Source: Prosapia bicincta
Lineage: Eukaryota; Arthropoda; Insecta; Hemiptera; Cercopidae
Length of the DNA stretch: 64,000 nucleotides
Assembly (NCBI GenBank): GCA_036971475.1
Contig: JBAIZL010000005.1
Coordinates: 60,396,155 to 60,460,154 of the forward strand
Direction of reading: 5' to 3'
Shown here: piece after piece, positions 21,738 to 33,910 of the stretch
How positions within the stretch are numbered: position 1 is the first letter of the stretch
How the letters are laid out: every line of letters starts with the position of its first letter
The notes under the pieces: model-generated
Database searches by the model: none
What the model was told of the DNA's origin: nothing
The model's input: the letters and a program-made list of their open reading frames with translations, nothing else
Position numbers and translations under genes: made by a program

Positions 21738-22830
21738 AACTGACTTAAAAAAAAGAGGAGGTTCTATATGTTTTTTTCTGTTTGTTACCACAATAACTTT
21801 GGAAGTATTTAACCAATCAAAGTGATTTTGCTTGAAAGTAAAAGAGGAAATCTTTCTGGTGGTCCCTAATTACATCCCAATCCGTCTGATTTGGAGACAA
21901 TATTATGTTATTTTAAAGTTTAAAAAAATTTGTTTAGAGGGAAATTTTTTTAAAATAAGGAATAGGAGTTATAAAATAACTAATAATCCAAATAAGCAAT
22001 CACACCATTTATTGTATGTACTGGATAAAAATAACAGAAAAATAAGTATAAAACGAATAGGTTTTTTTTATTTCTTGCTTGATAAAGCTGCTTAAAACGA
22101 ACAACATCGGATACTAATGAATGAATTTTCCTCATGAAAGTGCCTTTTTCGATGTCTACCCATATTGATATATAACTTGATATGACTCAAAGAGATACGC
22201 CATAATAAATACACTGAAAATTCGATGTAGTTCATTTACCTTAATCAAGATATTTAATAAACCTAAGGTGGAAATTTCATTACTTCATTAAATAAAACTT
22301 TAGTATGAATTTTCACTTTATTTTTTCATTAATATTTTATGTGTACTGAATGTTTTTCCTAATAGTTATTAGAGACCGGATTATTGTATATTTGCCTGAG
22401 ATATTACATTATCGGAAATATGTGTGGATAAATAGTATCAATTTTGCCTACATAATCTAATGCACGAAAAGAAATTCGATTATAATGTTCAGTGCTTGAG
22501 GTTTAACGGTGTCTCTTGTTCTACTCTAGCATCTCACTACTAACCTAACTGTAAACACTGTACACACAAGTACATATTTCGTTTCTTTGTAATCTCGTAT
22601 CTATGCAGACGCAGAACATCACATTTAAAAATCATGTCTGCATCAAACTATTGTTATCATTATTTGTTTTATAACAAGCATTTGTTTTAGAAGTAACTGT
22701 TGATATGTGTTACCTAGTCTTGTATAGGTCTCAGGCTTCCATATGTTTTCATGAACACTTCAAACAGTTTCTGAAATCTCAAATTAGTATTAGCCCTACT
22801 ACTGTATTATAAATAAAACAATGACTACAA
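21738..22830. other. Transposon-like stretch without clear coding
   Basis: It begins CAACTGACTTAAAAAAAAGA, which matches in inverted form the block A/C sequence near 283-300 and 54650-54668, so it may be the terminal inverted repeat of a Tc1-like element. The open frame at 21832-22095 is low-complexity and has no recognised domain. Confidence 0.4.
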
Positions 22831-22832
22831 GG

Positions 22833-23480
22833 TTAAATTTTCAGAATCATTTTCACTATATTTACTAGTTTCCTCGTGTCACTATCATCTTCATTTACGT
22901 TGATGATAAACTGATCGAGTACATCATCCACGATGTGATCTTGTTCAATATACTCGTTTTTGATTTTTAAAACTTTTTTGCAAACAAAACTCCAGGCATT
23001 TCCATCGATATCTGAGATGGCTTTTTTTGTAAGATTTATAACATTTTCCATTTTAAAAGTTACATTTTTCTGTGCTACATAACGTTTAATTTGAGCTCAT
23101 ATCAATTCTATGGGATGCAGTTCAGGGTGATAGGGTGGTAATCTAACGCTGATGTGTTCACCATTTTTCAACAATTCATACAATTTCTAAGATGGTTTAT
23201 TAAATTTAGTAAGCAGGTTGAGTTCGGGTTCAGCATATCGTTAGTAAATGGAAATTTTCTTTCACTTAGATATCGAATCATTTCTCATTTTTTGAAGAAG
23301 AGACAGGAGCCTTGTTCAATTCAGCATTATGGTAAGGCGTGTTATCGACAACTATCACAGAATTTGTTGGAATATTCTGTGGCAATTGTTCTTTAGCCCA
23401 TTAAGAAAATTCGTGGGATTCAATCCCTGGGCTGTCAATCCATGTTTTTCCTACTACATGAGATGAAAGGATGTATGATT
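22833..23480 (-). pseudogene. Tc1/IS630-like DDE_3 transposase relic
   Basis: The C-terminal frame (23051-22833) reads NVINLTKKAISDIDGNAW and IKNEYIEQDHIVDD, the tail of an insect Tc1/IS630-like transposase. Upstream on the same strand are broken equivalents of the PYHPELHLIELIRAQVKGY segment, which is clearer in the T2 copy. A deletion of about 110 bp near 23.42 kb removes part of the catalytic core relative to T2. It is not functional. Confidence 0.75.
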
Positions 23481-24440
23481 CATCTCCTTTTAGTTTCTTT
23501 TATGTATTTAACCCTACAAACCACCTAGAACTAAACTCTGAAACACTGGCCCTACACAAGCAAGAACTTGAATAAAAATAACCTTAAAATCCGGTTAACC
23601 TTAAACCCTACTGTTGACACTTTAAACACGGCACAATTGTCTTGAGCTGAAACCAAATGCTGTCTAATAGGCCTTCACAACATATTCAACCTTGACTATA
23701 GGTAGATGTTTACTGAAGTAATGGATATTCTCCCCGCACTGCAGCCCAGTCCACCCTAGCGATCTCAAGGTCAGAGACAATGTTAAACCTCAGACACTGT
23801 AAATAGAAATTAAAAAGCATACCTCACAAATAAAGAAAAAAAACAGAACCCACTTAAAAAAAGAACCCAAATATATAATTTTTAATAATTAAAAAGTAAA
23901 AAATATTACAAATTACGGAAACATAATTTATCATAAGCTTATTACTCACAATAATTTGAAGTTGGCGCCACAATCTAGCATGCAATTTGCTAATCCATCA
24001 AATATTTCCTAAACAATCAAACTTTTTGATTGCTTGATTTCCCATGATTAGATATAGCGAAGTATAAACTATTCTCATGAGACAAAAAATTTCATGTATT
24101 TATTATGATAGTATGTGGGACAATAATTGTTCTTTGTTCTCAGCAAAGACCATACATCAGATTTTGTCCAATAAAAATTATGTGATTGCATATTTTACAT
24201 TCAGATATATACAGATTGCGTACAATACAACCTTCTTTGAATTATAAAATAGAATTACTTTGCTAGCAGTAGAGGCTTTGCTTCGTAAAAGGAACGATTG
24301 TTTTGAAACGTGTCAGCAAGTAAGCCCTCACTTAGTTAACTAATTTTTAATTATAGTTTAATCAGTGAATTCAAGATGATTACATCAAGAAACTTCTTTG
24401 AATGATTTACACAGAATGTGATTACTGTACATCTGAAGTC
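23481..24440. other. AT-rich end of block T1
   Basis: No gene was seen. Bases about 23855-23970 are an inverted copy of the start of block A (150-290). The T2 equivalent is 53530-54310. Confidence 0.5.
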
Positions 24441-26015
24441 AGTTCTGTTTTTTTAAAAAAAAATTTGAATTGAAATGTCACCCTTAACCAACCCTTCTGC
24501 CAGGTGACGTTACTTGATCGCTATTCTTGCCTTACAAGAGTACATTTGTTTGGTTAAATGTATAAAATTACAACCAAATCCATCCTGACTGGATACTTCA
24601 TAGGTATATTTCAATATAGGTAAAAAAAATATTGTCCAATGTGTAGAGAAGCAAATACATGAAACAATGCAATTTTATTATTAGTTTTAATTATAAATTT
24701 ATGTTGTTACTTATTGTATTATTGTAATTTCTAGGGTTTGAATTATTAGTTTTCATTCTCAAAATCATCTAATAGTACAAGAGTTTATATAAATTTTTTT
24801 TAAATAATTAAAACAATTATGTTTTTTTATACTTTAAAAAGTATAAAGTATACTGATGGAAAACAAGACATTTTAATAACTGAAAGTGATAGTTTGCAAA
24901 TATAATATTTAAGTAAGTATTGTAATAAGTAAATTATATTTTTAGTTATAAAACAATTGATTCATATATTTTGAAAAAAATAATTGTTAAAAATTGAAAA
25001 TGGGTTACAATTAAATTACCGAGGAAATGCTTTTACACTTATTAATTAATTAGAAACAATAAAATGTATTAAATTTGGAAGGTCTAACTATTTTTTTGAA
25101 GCTCTCACATTTTCAAGTCACGTCAACGTGTATTTGGTTTTTTATATATAATACAATAAGCAATTAATTAAATTAACAACTTTTTTCAATATTTTAAACT
25201 AAAACTCAATACTCCTTATGAGTAGTTGTGAACCATAAGTAGCTTGAAAATTAATCTGAACACAGATGGTGTTATTTAATTAAGTAACGTAATTTAGGAA
25301 ACAAATTATATATCTACGTTTTGTGAATATTTAGTTACTAACATTTCCTCCTGTATTCTTTAGATTTCAGGAACATGATTTGACATTAATTTAGTTAGTG
25401 TTTACATATTTGTATACAAAATGGGTTTACACATTTTTCAAATGGTTTATGAATCCATACTGATACTGTTTCTATCAATTTTTCAGAGTTTATTTTCTAC
25501 TATTGCCAAACGATTTTTAATTGGTCTTAAATCTTTTGAATTAACTAGCCACTACACTGCTTGAAAATAGAAAAAAGTTTTTACTTTCTTGACAGTATAA
25601 TATAATGCTAAAGCAGTTGGTACACCTTATCCTCCACGTGGGAATTTGTTGCAGAAGTTTTATCTTGAGAATTTTGATGTACCTTTCTTTTTTTATTATA
25701 CTGTTTACTGAAACTAATAGACAAAGACCTTCAGATGAAAATCAAAACTGAAACTACTGAATGTTTATAAGGTGGTAGTTTTTTCTCTGTTACTTTTTGA
25801 ATATAAGAATCTCTTTGTCCCTAAATATAAAATTGTGATTTATTGAAAAATATTTTTACAATCTTTAACAGTTCAGTTAGCAACAGTTAGTTGCAATAAG
25901 TTAGTTATAGCTTTAGTTCACAATAAGTTTTTTACACATTGTTGTTCTCAAAAGTAGTTTTTTAGTGTTCGATGAACTTTCTGTCCAGAATCAAGTTTTC
26001 AGTGTCTATCAGCTG

Positions 26016-27380
26016 CAAGTCGCTGTTCCACCAGTTATTCATGAATTTGTGTTTAGCGTTGCTGGTTTGTTTTGGGATGTTATCAGGTGCAGACATTAAC
26101 CCCGATTCGAATATGTCAAGGACAATTTGGTTTTCGGTTGGGATTGTCGTTTCCTCCTTAAATGCATTCCAGTCTGCCTTCCGAATCTTGTAACGACTGT
26201 TTATTATAGCGTTGTTCCTCGTTTGCTAATTCGACGAATACTGGGAAATGGTCGCTTCCAAGATCATTTCCAACTCTCCAGCTCACAAGTTTGTACCACA
26301 AAGAGGGGGTGGCAGCTGTGGTACAAGCTGTAAGTCCAAGCTGCTAAGCGTGCCAGCAGATGCTGATTGGAATGTTGCATCGTGTTTGTGATTCATGAGG
26401 ATTAGGTTGTTATTCAATAACCAGCTGTATAAAACAGTTCCGTTACCATTATTGGTGTTTGGTATTGAAGTCGCCCAAAATTAATGTGTTTTCTTCCATC
26501 TGCAATATATGTAGATCCTCCCAGCGCAGGCCTGGTCCCAGAACGTAGACGTTGTACAGAACGAATGCTTAATTGCTATTGACTCTAATTTTCAGTTTCG
26601 CAACCTCAGTATGGGTTTTTACTACACTTTCTATGCTCTCTACTGTCAATGATTCATGGACCAGAGTGAACAATCCGCCACTGCGTCGATTCCCTCTAGT
26701 TGTGCAATACATTTTGCAGCACTTGAACTTTGTGTGATACGACTCATCCTGCGGTAAAGATGCCTCTTGTATACATGCTATCTTAACATTTCTTTCCTCT
26801 AATATTTTCTTGACTTCGTCTGACTTATTTCGAAGTGACCTTGCGTTCAAGTGCATAACGATAATACTTGGTGAGTTTTTAGTTGCTGTGTTACGTGTAG
26901 TCTTTTTTCCTTGCTTAACTACTCGTTCTCTGAAAGTCGTGACTATTGATACATGCATGTGATCGTGTTTAGCTTTCCTCTTTAAATGCATTAGCGTTCT
27001 TGCTGTAGTTCTGGTTGGGCACCATATTTCGTATCTTTTTAAAACCCCAATGCGCCTCTCTCTCATAATGAGATTTTTGGCAATATTAAAATTTAGTCAC
27101 ATTGATCTATTGCTTTGTCCTTTCTGGTTCCTAATAACGACCTTCAAACGGTTAGGATGCTCTTGTCTTGCCGAAGGTGAAGACTTGAAAAAAATAGTCT
27201 TGAAAAAGACTGATTTTAGGACTAGTATTCGCTTCTCCCATGGGACTTTCACAAGGAAACCTAATGCTGGCGTTCTTTTCACCGTGCAATTTACTCTTTG
27301 CTCAAAATACACGGCTATCCAGGGGCAGGACGAGGACCAACCAGCTCACCCCCTCGTTAGATACTTAGTTTTATATATTT
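26016..27380 (-). mobile_element. Non-LTR retrotransposon fragment (endonuclease part)
   Basis: This block has no counterpart in A. The minus strand carries an endonuclease domain and the start of the linker to RT, recognisable from KADWNAFKEE and NNWWNSDLQ near 26015-26150. It stops before any RT motif. Upstream (27312-27097) a 71-residue frame with no recognised domain may be the end of ORF1. The boundaries coincide with the points where similarity to block A is lost. Confidence 0.7.
26200..27066 (-). pseudogene. Endonuclease domain of a Jockey/CR1/RTE-like ORF2
   Basis: The frame from 27066 to 26569 contains IVMHLNARSLRNKSDEVKKI, CIQEASLPQDE and TTRGNRRSGGL. These are the N-terminal motifs of an apurinic-type endonuclease: the N of LNARSLRNK, the E of QEA, and a glycine-rich strand. 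Past a stop at 26569, other frames give LILGDFNT and then NDLGSDHFPVF, the later GDFN and SDH catalytic motifs. The domain nicks target DNA in related elements. Frameshifts and the missing RT make it inactive. Confidence 0.7.
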
Positions 27381-29050
27381 ATTAAGTGTTGAACACTTAT
27401 ATTTATAATTTATCAATATTGTTACTAATTTATTGTATTATTATTATTTATTGCTACGTTTTTGCTTGTAATTATTTATTGTTGTTTGTTTGTTGTAACG
27501 TGTCTTTGTTATTTATTTAAGTAATTTCATAATATTTAAATTTAGTTTTTAGATATTACTCTTGATATGGAATTAAGACCAAAATTGGTTGTTCGTGATT
27601 CTGACTCATATTCATATATTTTTTTTAAAAACCTGTCTTCATTTTGATGGTTTAATGCATTCACTATTGTAGACATAACATGCAACTGTCACTAGATCTT
27701 GAAAAGTAGTGAAAATGGTGTCTGAGATAATGTTACAGGATGTGTGGGGTAAGGACTGTGTGTAATTTTTAAAAGTTGTGAAAAGTACTATCAAATGAAA
27801 AATAAAAGATATAATCTTGATTGTCATCTTATTTTTTTAAACAATTTATCTAGTAACCTCTATATCCGGATAAATGTTTTGAGATATTTCATACTCGACA
27901 CAAATTATAAACATATATAATATAAACTGTCAACAACAAGTAATGTACCCCAACTGATATTTTTTTATACTGTCAAGAAGAAGTATAACACCTCAACTTT
28001 TTTCTTTTACTTTGATACTCTGTATAATAAATACTTGTCGGTACAATGCCAATTTTTTTAAGAGAAAACGTATACAATATTTGTTTATTAAGTTAAACAG
28101 GTTTAGTGGTCAATTGTATATTAAGTTTCATTGCTCTGACCTACTGATTACGTTTAGATAGGTTAAGATAACATTTACCCAAAAACTGGAAATGGTTTCT
28201 AAAATATAAAACTTTTCATAAATTAAGCAGATGTTTAGATTACGATATCAGGAGAACAAAATCATTGTTCATGTAAGACATGGAAACAAATAAAATTAAT
28301 AACTTATGTATTAAAGTCAGACAACACTTTTAGAATAAAAAAAAAAATAATAAAAAACTGAACAACTCCATATGGTGAACCTATCCTTATCCTATCAAAT
28401 GATAGGATGAAGTGCAAAGATAGGATACTGCCAGGTCTGGTCTTATTGTAGTTGTATCAGTAAGGCAAATTTTTTTTATTCAATACTGTGCCTCCCTTGT
28501 GGTTTTAGTGTCATCCGGTTTATTAACCTGTTTTAAAACGCTTAAAATTTGAAAAAATCGACCGCAAAATGAAGCTGAGTTGATTTTTTCAACAAGCACT
28601 TAATCATTTTGCAATGATTTTATTGTCTAAGAAACATTGTTATGATTAAGTTTTGTATCTAAAATATTTAAACAATTTCGAATTAATATTATTTAATAAT
28701 ATAAATGAATAATTTTGTCATTTTTCTTATGTGTAGCCAATAGGGAATGAGAAAATAATCATGTAACTTTTTTGTTTGTACCAGTAATTTCTTGGTATTA
28801 CAGCTTGAGACAAATTTTTAAGTGCAACAGTGATTGAAAAAAAATGTTAAAAACTATTCTAGTATATATGTAGGCAAGGAGAATGTCTACTTTAAGTATG
28901 TGCATAAATGTATAAATATTTATTCTTAATGTGTTGCCTATGAAACTCTCTTTAATAATGGAATGTGTTTTGTTAAGACATAATTAATTATAATAAATTT
29001 TTAAATAAATAGTAAGAAGTTTAAAATGAAAAATATTTTTATATTTTCAG
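27381..29050. other. Upstream region of zinc-finger gene B
   Basis: No gene was recognised. The sequence aligns with parts of 8465-8830 and 10290-11393. A polypyrimidine stretch ending TTTTCAG at 29050 resembles a splice acceptor, as upstream of gene A. Confidence 0.5.
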
Positions 29051-29126
29051 AAACCTGTGAAAACAGTAAACTAAAATTGAATAAAGAAGATTTTGAAAAA
29101 ATCTTAAAACTCACAATCATCCAGCA

Positions 29127-30989
29127 ATGTATTACAACACCAGTAACCAGAATGCAGATACAATATGCAACTTCAGAGCATCAGGAATGTCAGAGCTCAT
29201 GGTTAGTATGAAGAAGAAAAGAATTAACTTATTAAAATGTAGACATTGTTGTTTTGGAGGCTCAAAGATAAATGAACTTATAATCCACTTGAAAAAACAC
29301 ATTCGTATAAAACCTTACAAGCATCGACAATGGAACTTTTCATATTTAATCTCAACTAGTTTTAAAACACACTTTAAACGCCATCATAGAAAAAATCCTT
29401 TCAAATGTTTGCATTGTAATTATTCAGCTTCTAAAAAAGGAAATCTTGTTGTAAATACTTTTACCCATTCTGGCGATAAACCTTACAAATGCTCACAGTG
29501 CGATTATTCAGCTTCTACAAAAGGAAGTATTAAAATACATATGCGTACTCATTCTTCAGAAAAACCTTACAAATGCTCACAATGCAATTATTCAGCTTCT
29601 TCAAAAGGAAATCTTGTAACACATTTACGTACCCATTCTGGAGAAAAACCTTACAAATGTTCACAATGCGATTATTCAGCTTCTACAAAAGGAAGTATTA
29701 AAAGACATATGCATACTCATTCTGGAGAAAAACCTTACAAATGTACACAATGCGATTATTCAGCTTCTACAAAAGGAAATATTAAAATACATATGTGTAC
29801 TCATTCTGGAGAAAAACCTTACAAGTGTTCACAGTGCCATTATTCAGCTTCTACAAGAGGACGAATTAAAATACATATGTGTACTCATTCTGGAGAAAAA
29901 CCTTACAAATGTTCACAATGCGATTATTCAGCTTCTAGAAAAGGAAATATTAAAATACATATGCATACTCATTCTGGAGAAAAACCTTACCAATGTTCAC
30001 AATGCGAATATTCAGCTTCTACAAAAGGAAGTATTAAAATACATATGCTTACTCATTCTTCAGAAAAACCTTACAAGTGTTCACAGTGCGATTATTCAGC
30101 TTCTACAAAAGGAAAGATTAAAATACATATGCGTACTCATTCTTCAGAAAAACATTACAAGTGTTCACAGTGCAATTATTCAGCTTCTCTAAAAGGAAAT
30201 CTTGTAACACATTTACGTACACATTCTGGAGAAAAACCTTACAAATGCTCACAATGCGATTATTCAGCTTCTTCAAGAGGAAATTTTAAAAGACATATGC
30301 GTACTCATTCTGGAGAAAAACCTTACAAGTGTTCACAGTGCGATTATTCAGCTTCTACAAGAGGAATTATTAAAATACATATGCGTACTCATTCTGGAGA
30401 AAAACCTTACAAGTGTTCACAGTGCGATTATTCAGCTTCTACAAGAGGAATTATTAAAATACATATGCGTACTCATTCTGGAGAAAAACCTTACAAGTGT
30501 TCACAGTGCCATTATTCAGCTTCTACAAGAGGACGAATTAAAATACATATGCGTACTCATTCTGGAGAAAAACCTTACAAATGTACACAATGCGATTATT
30601 CAGCTTCTACAAAAGGAAATATTAAAATACATATGTGTACTCATTCTGGAGAAAAACCTTACAAGTGTTCACAGTGCCATTATTCAGCTTCTACAAGAGG
30701 ACGAATTAAAATACATATGCGTACTCATTCTGGAGAAAAACCTTACAAATGTTCACAATGCGATTATTCAGCTTCTAGAAAAGGAAATATTAAAATACAT
30801 ATGCGTACTCATTCTGGAGAAAAACCTTACAAGTGTTCACAGTGCGACTATTCAGCTTCCATAAAAGGAAATCTTGTAAAACATTTATATACCCATTCTG
30901 GAGAAAAACCTTACAAGTGTTCACAGTGTGATTATTCAGCTTCTGTAAAAGGACAAATTAAAATACATATGCGTACTCATTCTGAATAA
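29127..30989 (+). CDS. Polyfinger C2H2 zinc-finger protein B
   Basis: A 620-residue frame paralogous to protein A. The N-terminus (MYYNTSNQNADTICNF) leads to an isolated finger, a degenerate one, and then 19 tandem 28-residue units linked by H-S-G/S-E-K-P-Y. The first unit has lost a zinc-binding His (GNLVVNTFTH); the other 18 keep C2H2. Most fingers have a nearly invariant helix (T-K/R-G-x-I-K-I-H), unlike the more varied helices of protein A, which implies strong homogenisation. The likely role is nuclear DNA binding; no effector domain is seen. The same frame is closed upstream by stops at 29058 and 29067, so 29127 is the first usable ATG in this exon. It ends H-S-E-TAA, and the finger units continue in the same frame beyond it. 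Confidence 0.85.
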   Translation: MYYNTSNQNADTICNFRASGMSELMVSMKKKRINLLKCRHCCFGGSKINELIIHLKKHIRIKPYKHRQWNFSYLISTSFKTHFKRHHRKNPFKCLHCNYSASKKGNLVVNTFTHSGDKPYKCSQCDYSASTKGSIKIHMRTHSSEKPYKCSQCNYSASSKGNLVTHLRTHSGEKPYKCSQCDYSASTKGSIKRHMHTHSGEKPYKCTQCDYSASTKGNIKIHMCTHSGEKPYKCSQCHYSASTRGRIKIHMCTHSGEKPYKCSQCDYSASRKGNIKIHMHTHSGEKPYQCSQCEYSASTKGSIKIHMLTHSSEKPYKCSQCDYSASTKGKIKIHMRTHSSEKHYKCSQCNYSASLKGNLVTHLRTHSGEKPYKCSQCDYSASSRGNFKRHMRTHSGEKPYKCSQCDYSASTRGIIKIHMRTHSGEKPYKCSQCDYSASTRGIIKIHMRTHSGEKPYKCSQCHYSASTRGRIKIHMRTHSGEKPYKCTQCDYSASTKGNIKIHMCTHSGEKPYKCSQCHYSASTRGRIKIHMRTHSGEKPYKCSQCDYSASRKGNIKIHMRTHSGEKPYKCSQCDYSASIKGNLVKHLYTHSGEKPYKCSQCDYSASVKGQIKIHMRTHSE

Positions 30990-33910
30990 AAACCTATTAA
31001 TTGTTCATGGTGCGATTATTTAGCTTCTGAGAAAGGAAATCTTACATACCATATAAATACCCACTCTGGAGAAAAACCTTACAAATATTCACAGTGTGAT
31101 TATTCAGCTTCTGTAAAAGGAAATCTTGTAACACATTTACGTACCCATTCTGGAGAAAAACCTTACAAATGTTCACAATGAGATTATTCAGCTTCTACAA
31201 AAGGAAGTATTAAAAAACATATGCATATCCATTCTGGCGAAAAACCTTACAAATATTCACAGTGTGATTATTCAGCTTCTGTAAAAGGAAATCTTGTAAC
31301 ACATTTACATACCCATTCTGGAGAAAAACCTTGCAAATGCTCACAATGCGATTGTTCAGCTTCTACAAGAGGAATTATTAAAATACATATGCGTACTCAT
31401 TCTGGAGAAAATCGGTACAAGTGTTCACATTGTGATTATTCAGCTTCTGTAAAAGGACAAATTAAAATACATATGCATACTCATTCTGAATAAAAACCTA
31501 TTAATTGTTCATGGCGCGATTATTTAGCTTCTGAGAAAGGAAATCTTACATACCATATAAATACCCACTTTGGAGAAAAACCTTACAAATGTTCTCAGTG
31601 TGATTATTCAGCTTCTTTAAAAGGATATCTTGTAACAAATTTACATACACATTCCGGAGAAAAACCTTACAAATGCTCACAATGCGATTATTCAGCTTCT
31701 ACAAGAGGAATTATTAAAATACATATGCGTACTCATTCTGGAGAAATACCTTACAAGTGTTCACAGTGCGATTATTCAGCTTCTACAAAAGGAAGGATTA
31801 AAATACATATGCGTACTCATTCTGGAGAAATACCTTACAAGTGTTCACAGTGCGATTATTCAGCTTCTACAAAAGGAAGGATTAAAATACATATGCGTAC
31901 TCATTTTGGAGAAAAACCTTACAAATATTCACAGTGCGACTATTCAGCTTCTTTAAAAGGAAATCTTGTAACACATTTACGTACCCATTCTGGAGAAAAA
32001 CCTTACCAATCTTCACAGTGCGATTATTCAGCTTCTACAAAAGGAAGGATTAAAATACATATGCGTACTCATTCTTCAGAAAAACCTTACAAGTGTTCAC
32101 AGTGTGATTATTCAGCTTCTGTAAAAGGAAATCTTGTAACACATTTACGTACACATTCTGGAGAAAAACCTTACAAATGTTCACAATGCGATTATTCAGC
32201 TTCTACAAGAGGAATTATTAAAATACATATGCGTACTCATTCTGGAGAAAAACCTTACAAGTGTTCACAGTGTGATTATTCAGGTTCTGTATAAGGACAA
32301 ATTAAAATACATATGCGTACTCATTCTGAAAAAAACCTATTAATTGTTCATGGTGCGATTATTTAGCTTCTGAGAAAGGAAATCTTACATACCATATAAA
32401 TACCCACTCTGGAGAAAAACCTTACAAATACTCACAGTGTGATTATTCAGGTTCTGTAAAAGGAAATCTTGTAACACATTTACGTACCCATTCTGGAGAA
32501 AAACCTTACAAATGCTCACAATGCGATTATTCAGCTTCTACAAATGGAAGTATTAAAATACATATGTATACTCATTTTGGAGAAAAACCTTACAAGTGTT
32601 CACAGTGTGATTATTCAGCTTCTACAAAAGGAAATCTTGTAACACATTTACCTACCCATTCTGGAGAAAAACCTTACCAATGTTCACAATGTGATTATTC
32701 AGCTTCTACAAAAGGAAGTATTAAAAAAACATATGCATATCCATTCTGGCGAAAAGCCTTACAAATGTTTACAGTGCAACTATTCAGCTTCTTTAAAAGG
32801 ATATCTTGTAACACATTTACGTACCCATTCTGGAGAAAAGCCTTACAAGTGTTCACAGTGCGATTATTCAGCTTCTACAAAAGGAAGGATTAAAATACAT
32901 ATGCATACTCATTTTGAAGAAAAACCTTACAAATGCTCACAATGCGATTATTCAGCTTCTACAAAAGGAAGTATTAAAAAACATATGCATATCCATTCTT
33001 GCGAAAAACCTTACAAATGTTTACAGTGTGACTATTCAGCTTCTTTAAAAGGATATCTTGTAACACATTTACATACCCATTCTGGAGAAAAACCTTACAA
33101 GTGCTCACAATGCAATTAGTCAGCTTCTAGAAGAGGAATTATTATAATACATATGCATACTAATTCTGGAGAAAAACCTTACAAGTGTTCACAGTGTGAT
33201 TATTCAGCTTCTGTAAAAGGACAAATTAAAATACATATGCGTACCCACTCTGAATAAAAACCTATTAATTGTTCATGGTGCGATTATTTAGCTTCTGAGA
33301 AAGGAAATCTTATATACCATATAAACACCCACTCTGGAGAAAAACCTTACAAATGTTCACAGTGTGATTATGCAGCTTGTTTAAAAGGAAGTCTTATTGC
33401 ACATTTATGTACCTATAATGGAGAAAACCTCTATAAATGTTTGCAGTGTGACTATTCAGCATCTGTAAAATGAAGTCTTATAAAACTTATTGGTACTCAT
33501 TCTGAAGAAAAGCGTTACACATGTTTACAGTGTGATTAGACAACTTCTGTAAAAGGATGTATTAATAAACCTTAACATACCTATTCTGGACAAAAACCTT
33601 TCAAATGTTCATAGTTTGATTTTCCAGCTTCTGAAAAAGGAAGTCTTATATAACATATGATTACACATTCTGTAGATAACCTGTACAAATGTTAACAGTA
33701 TGATTATTCAGCTTCTGGAAAATGAAGTCTTATAAAATATATAGATACCCATCCTGAAGAAAAACTTTACAAATATTCATAGTGTGATATTTCAGCTTCT
33801 GTAAAAGGAAGTATTAAATTACATATCCGCACCCAATATAGAAAAAAACCTTACAAATGTTCACAGTGTGATTATTCTGTTCCTGTAAAAGTTAGTGCTA
33901 TAACATATAG
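30990..33910 (+). pseudogene. Decayed continuation of finger array B
   Basis: Roughly 34 more 84-bp units continue, mostly in the same frame as gene B. Interruptions I could place are TGA at 31179 (Cys to stop), TAA at 31491 and 32292, a one-base deletion near 32330 compensated by one extra A near 32727, TAG at 33117 and TAA at 33255. Open stretches of 90-190 residues remain between them (for example 31725-32294 and 32691-33119). Units become more damaged towards 33.9 kb. It may be noncoding 3' sequence of gene B, or a former extension of the protein. Confidence 0.85.

Larger units (their letters stand above)
19100..24433. repeat. Block T1 (pairs with T2, 45667-54309)
   Basis: The order of features matches T2: Tigger fragment, hAT relic, hammerhead-like motif, TTAGG palindrome, second hammerhead-like motif, Tc1-like relic and closing AT-rich stretch. 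Sequence is clearly collinear, with many substitutions and some indels. T2 is longer because of an insertion at 47686-48215, a local tandem duplication and a hAT insertion. Confidence 0.9.

Noticed and set aside
21832..22095. Plus-strand frame of 87 residues
   Set aside because: In T2 the same DNA is split by a hAT insertion and otherwise diverges without preserving the frame; no domain is recognised.
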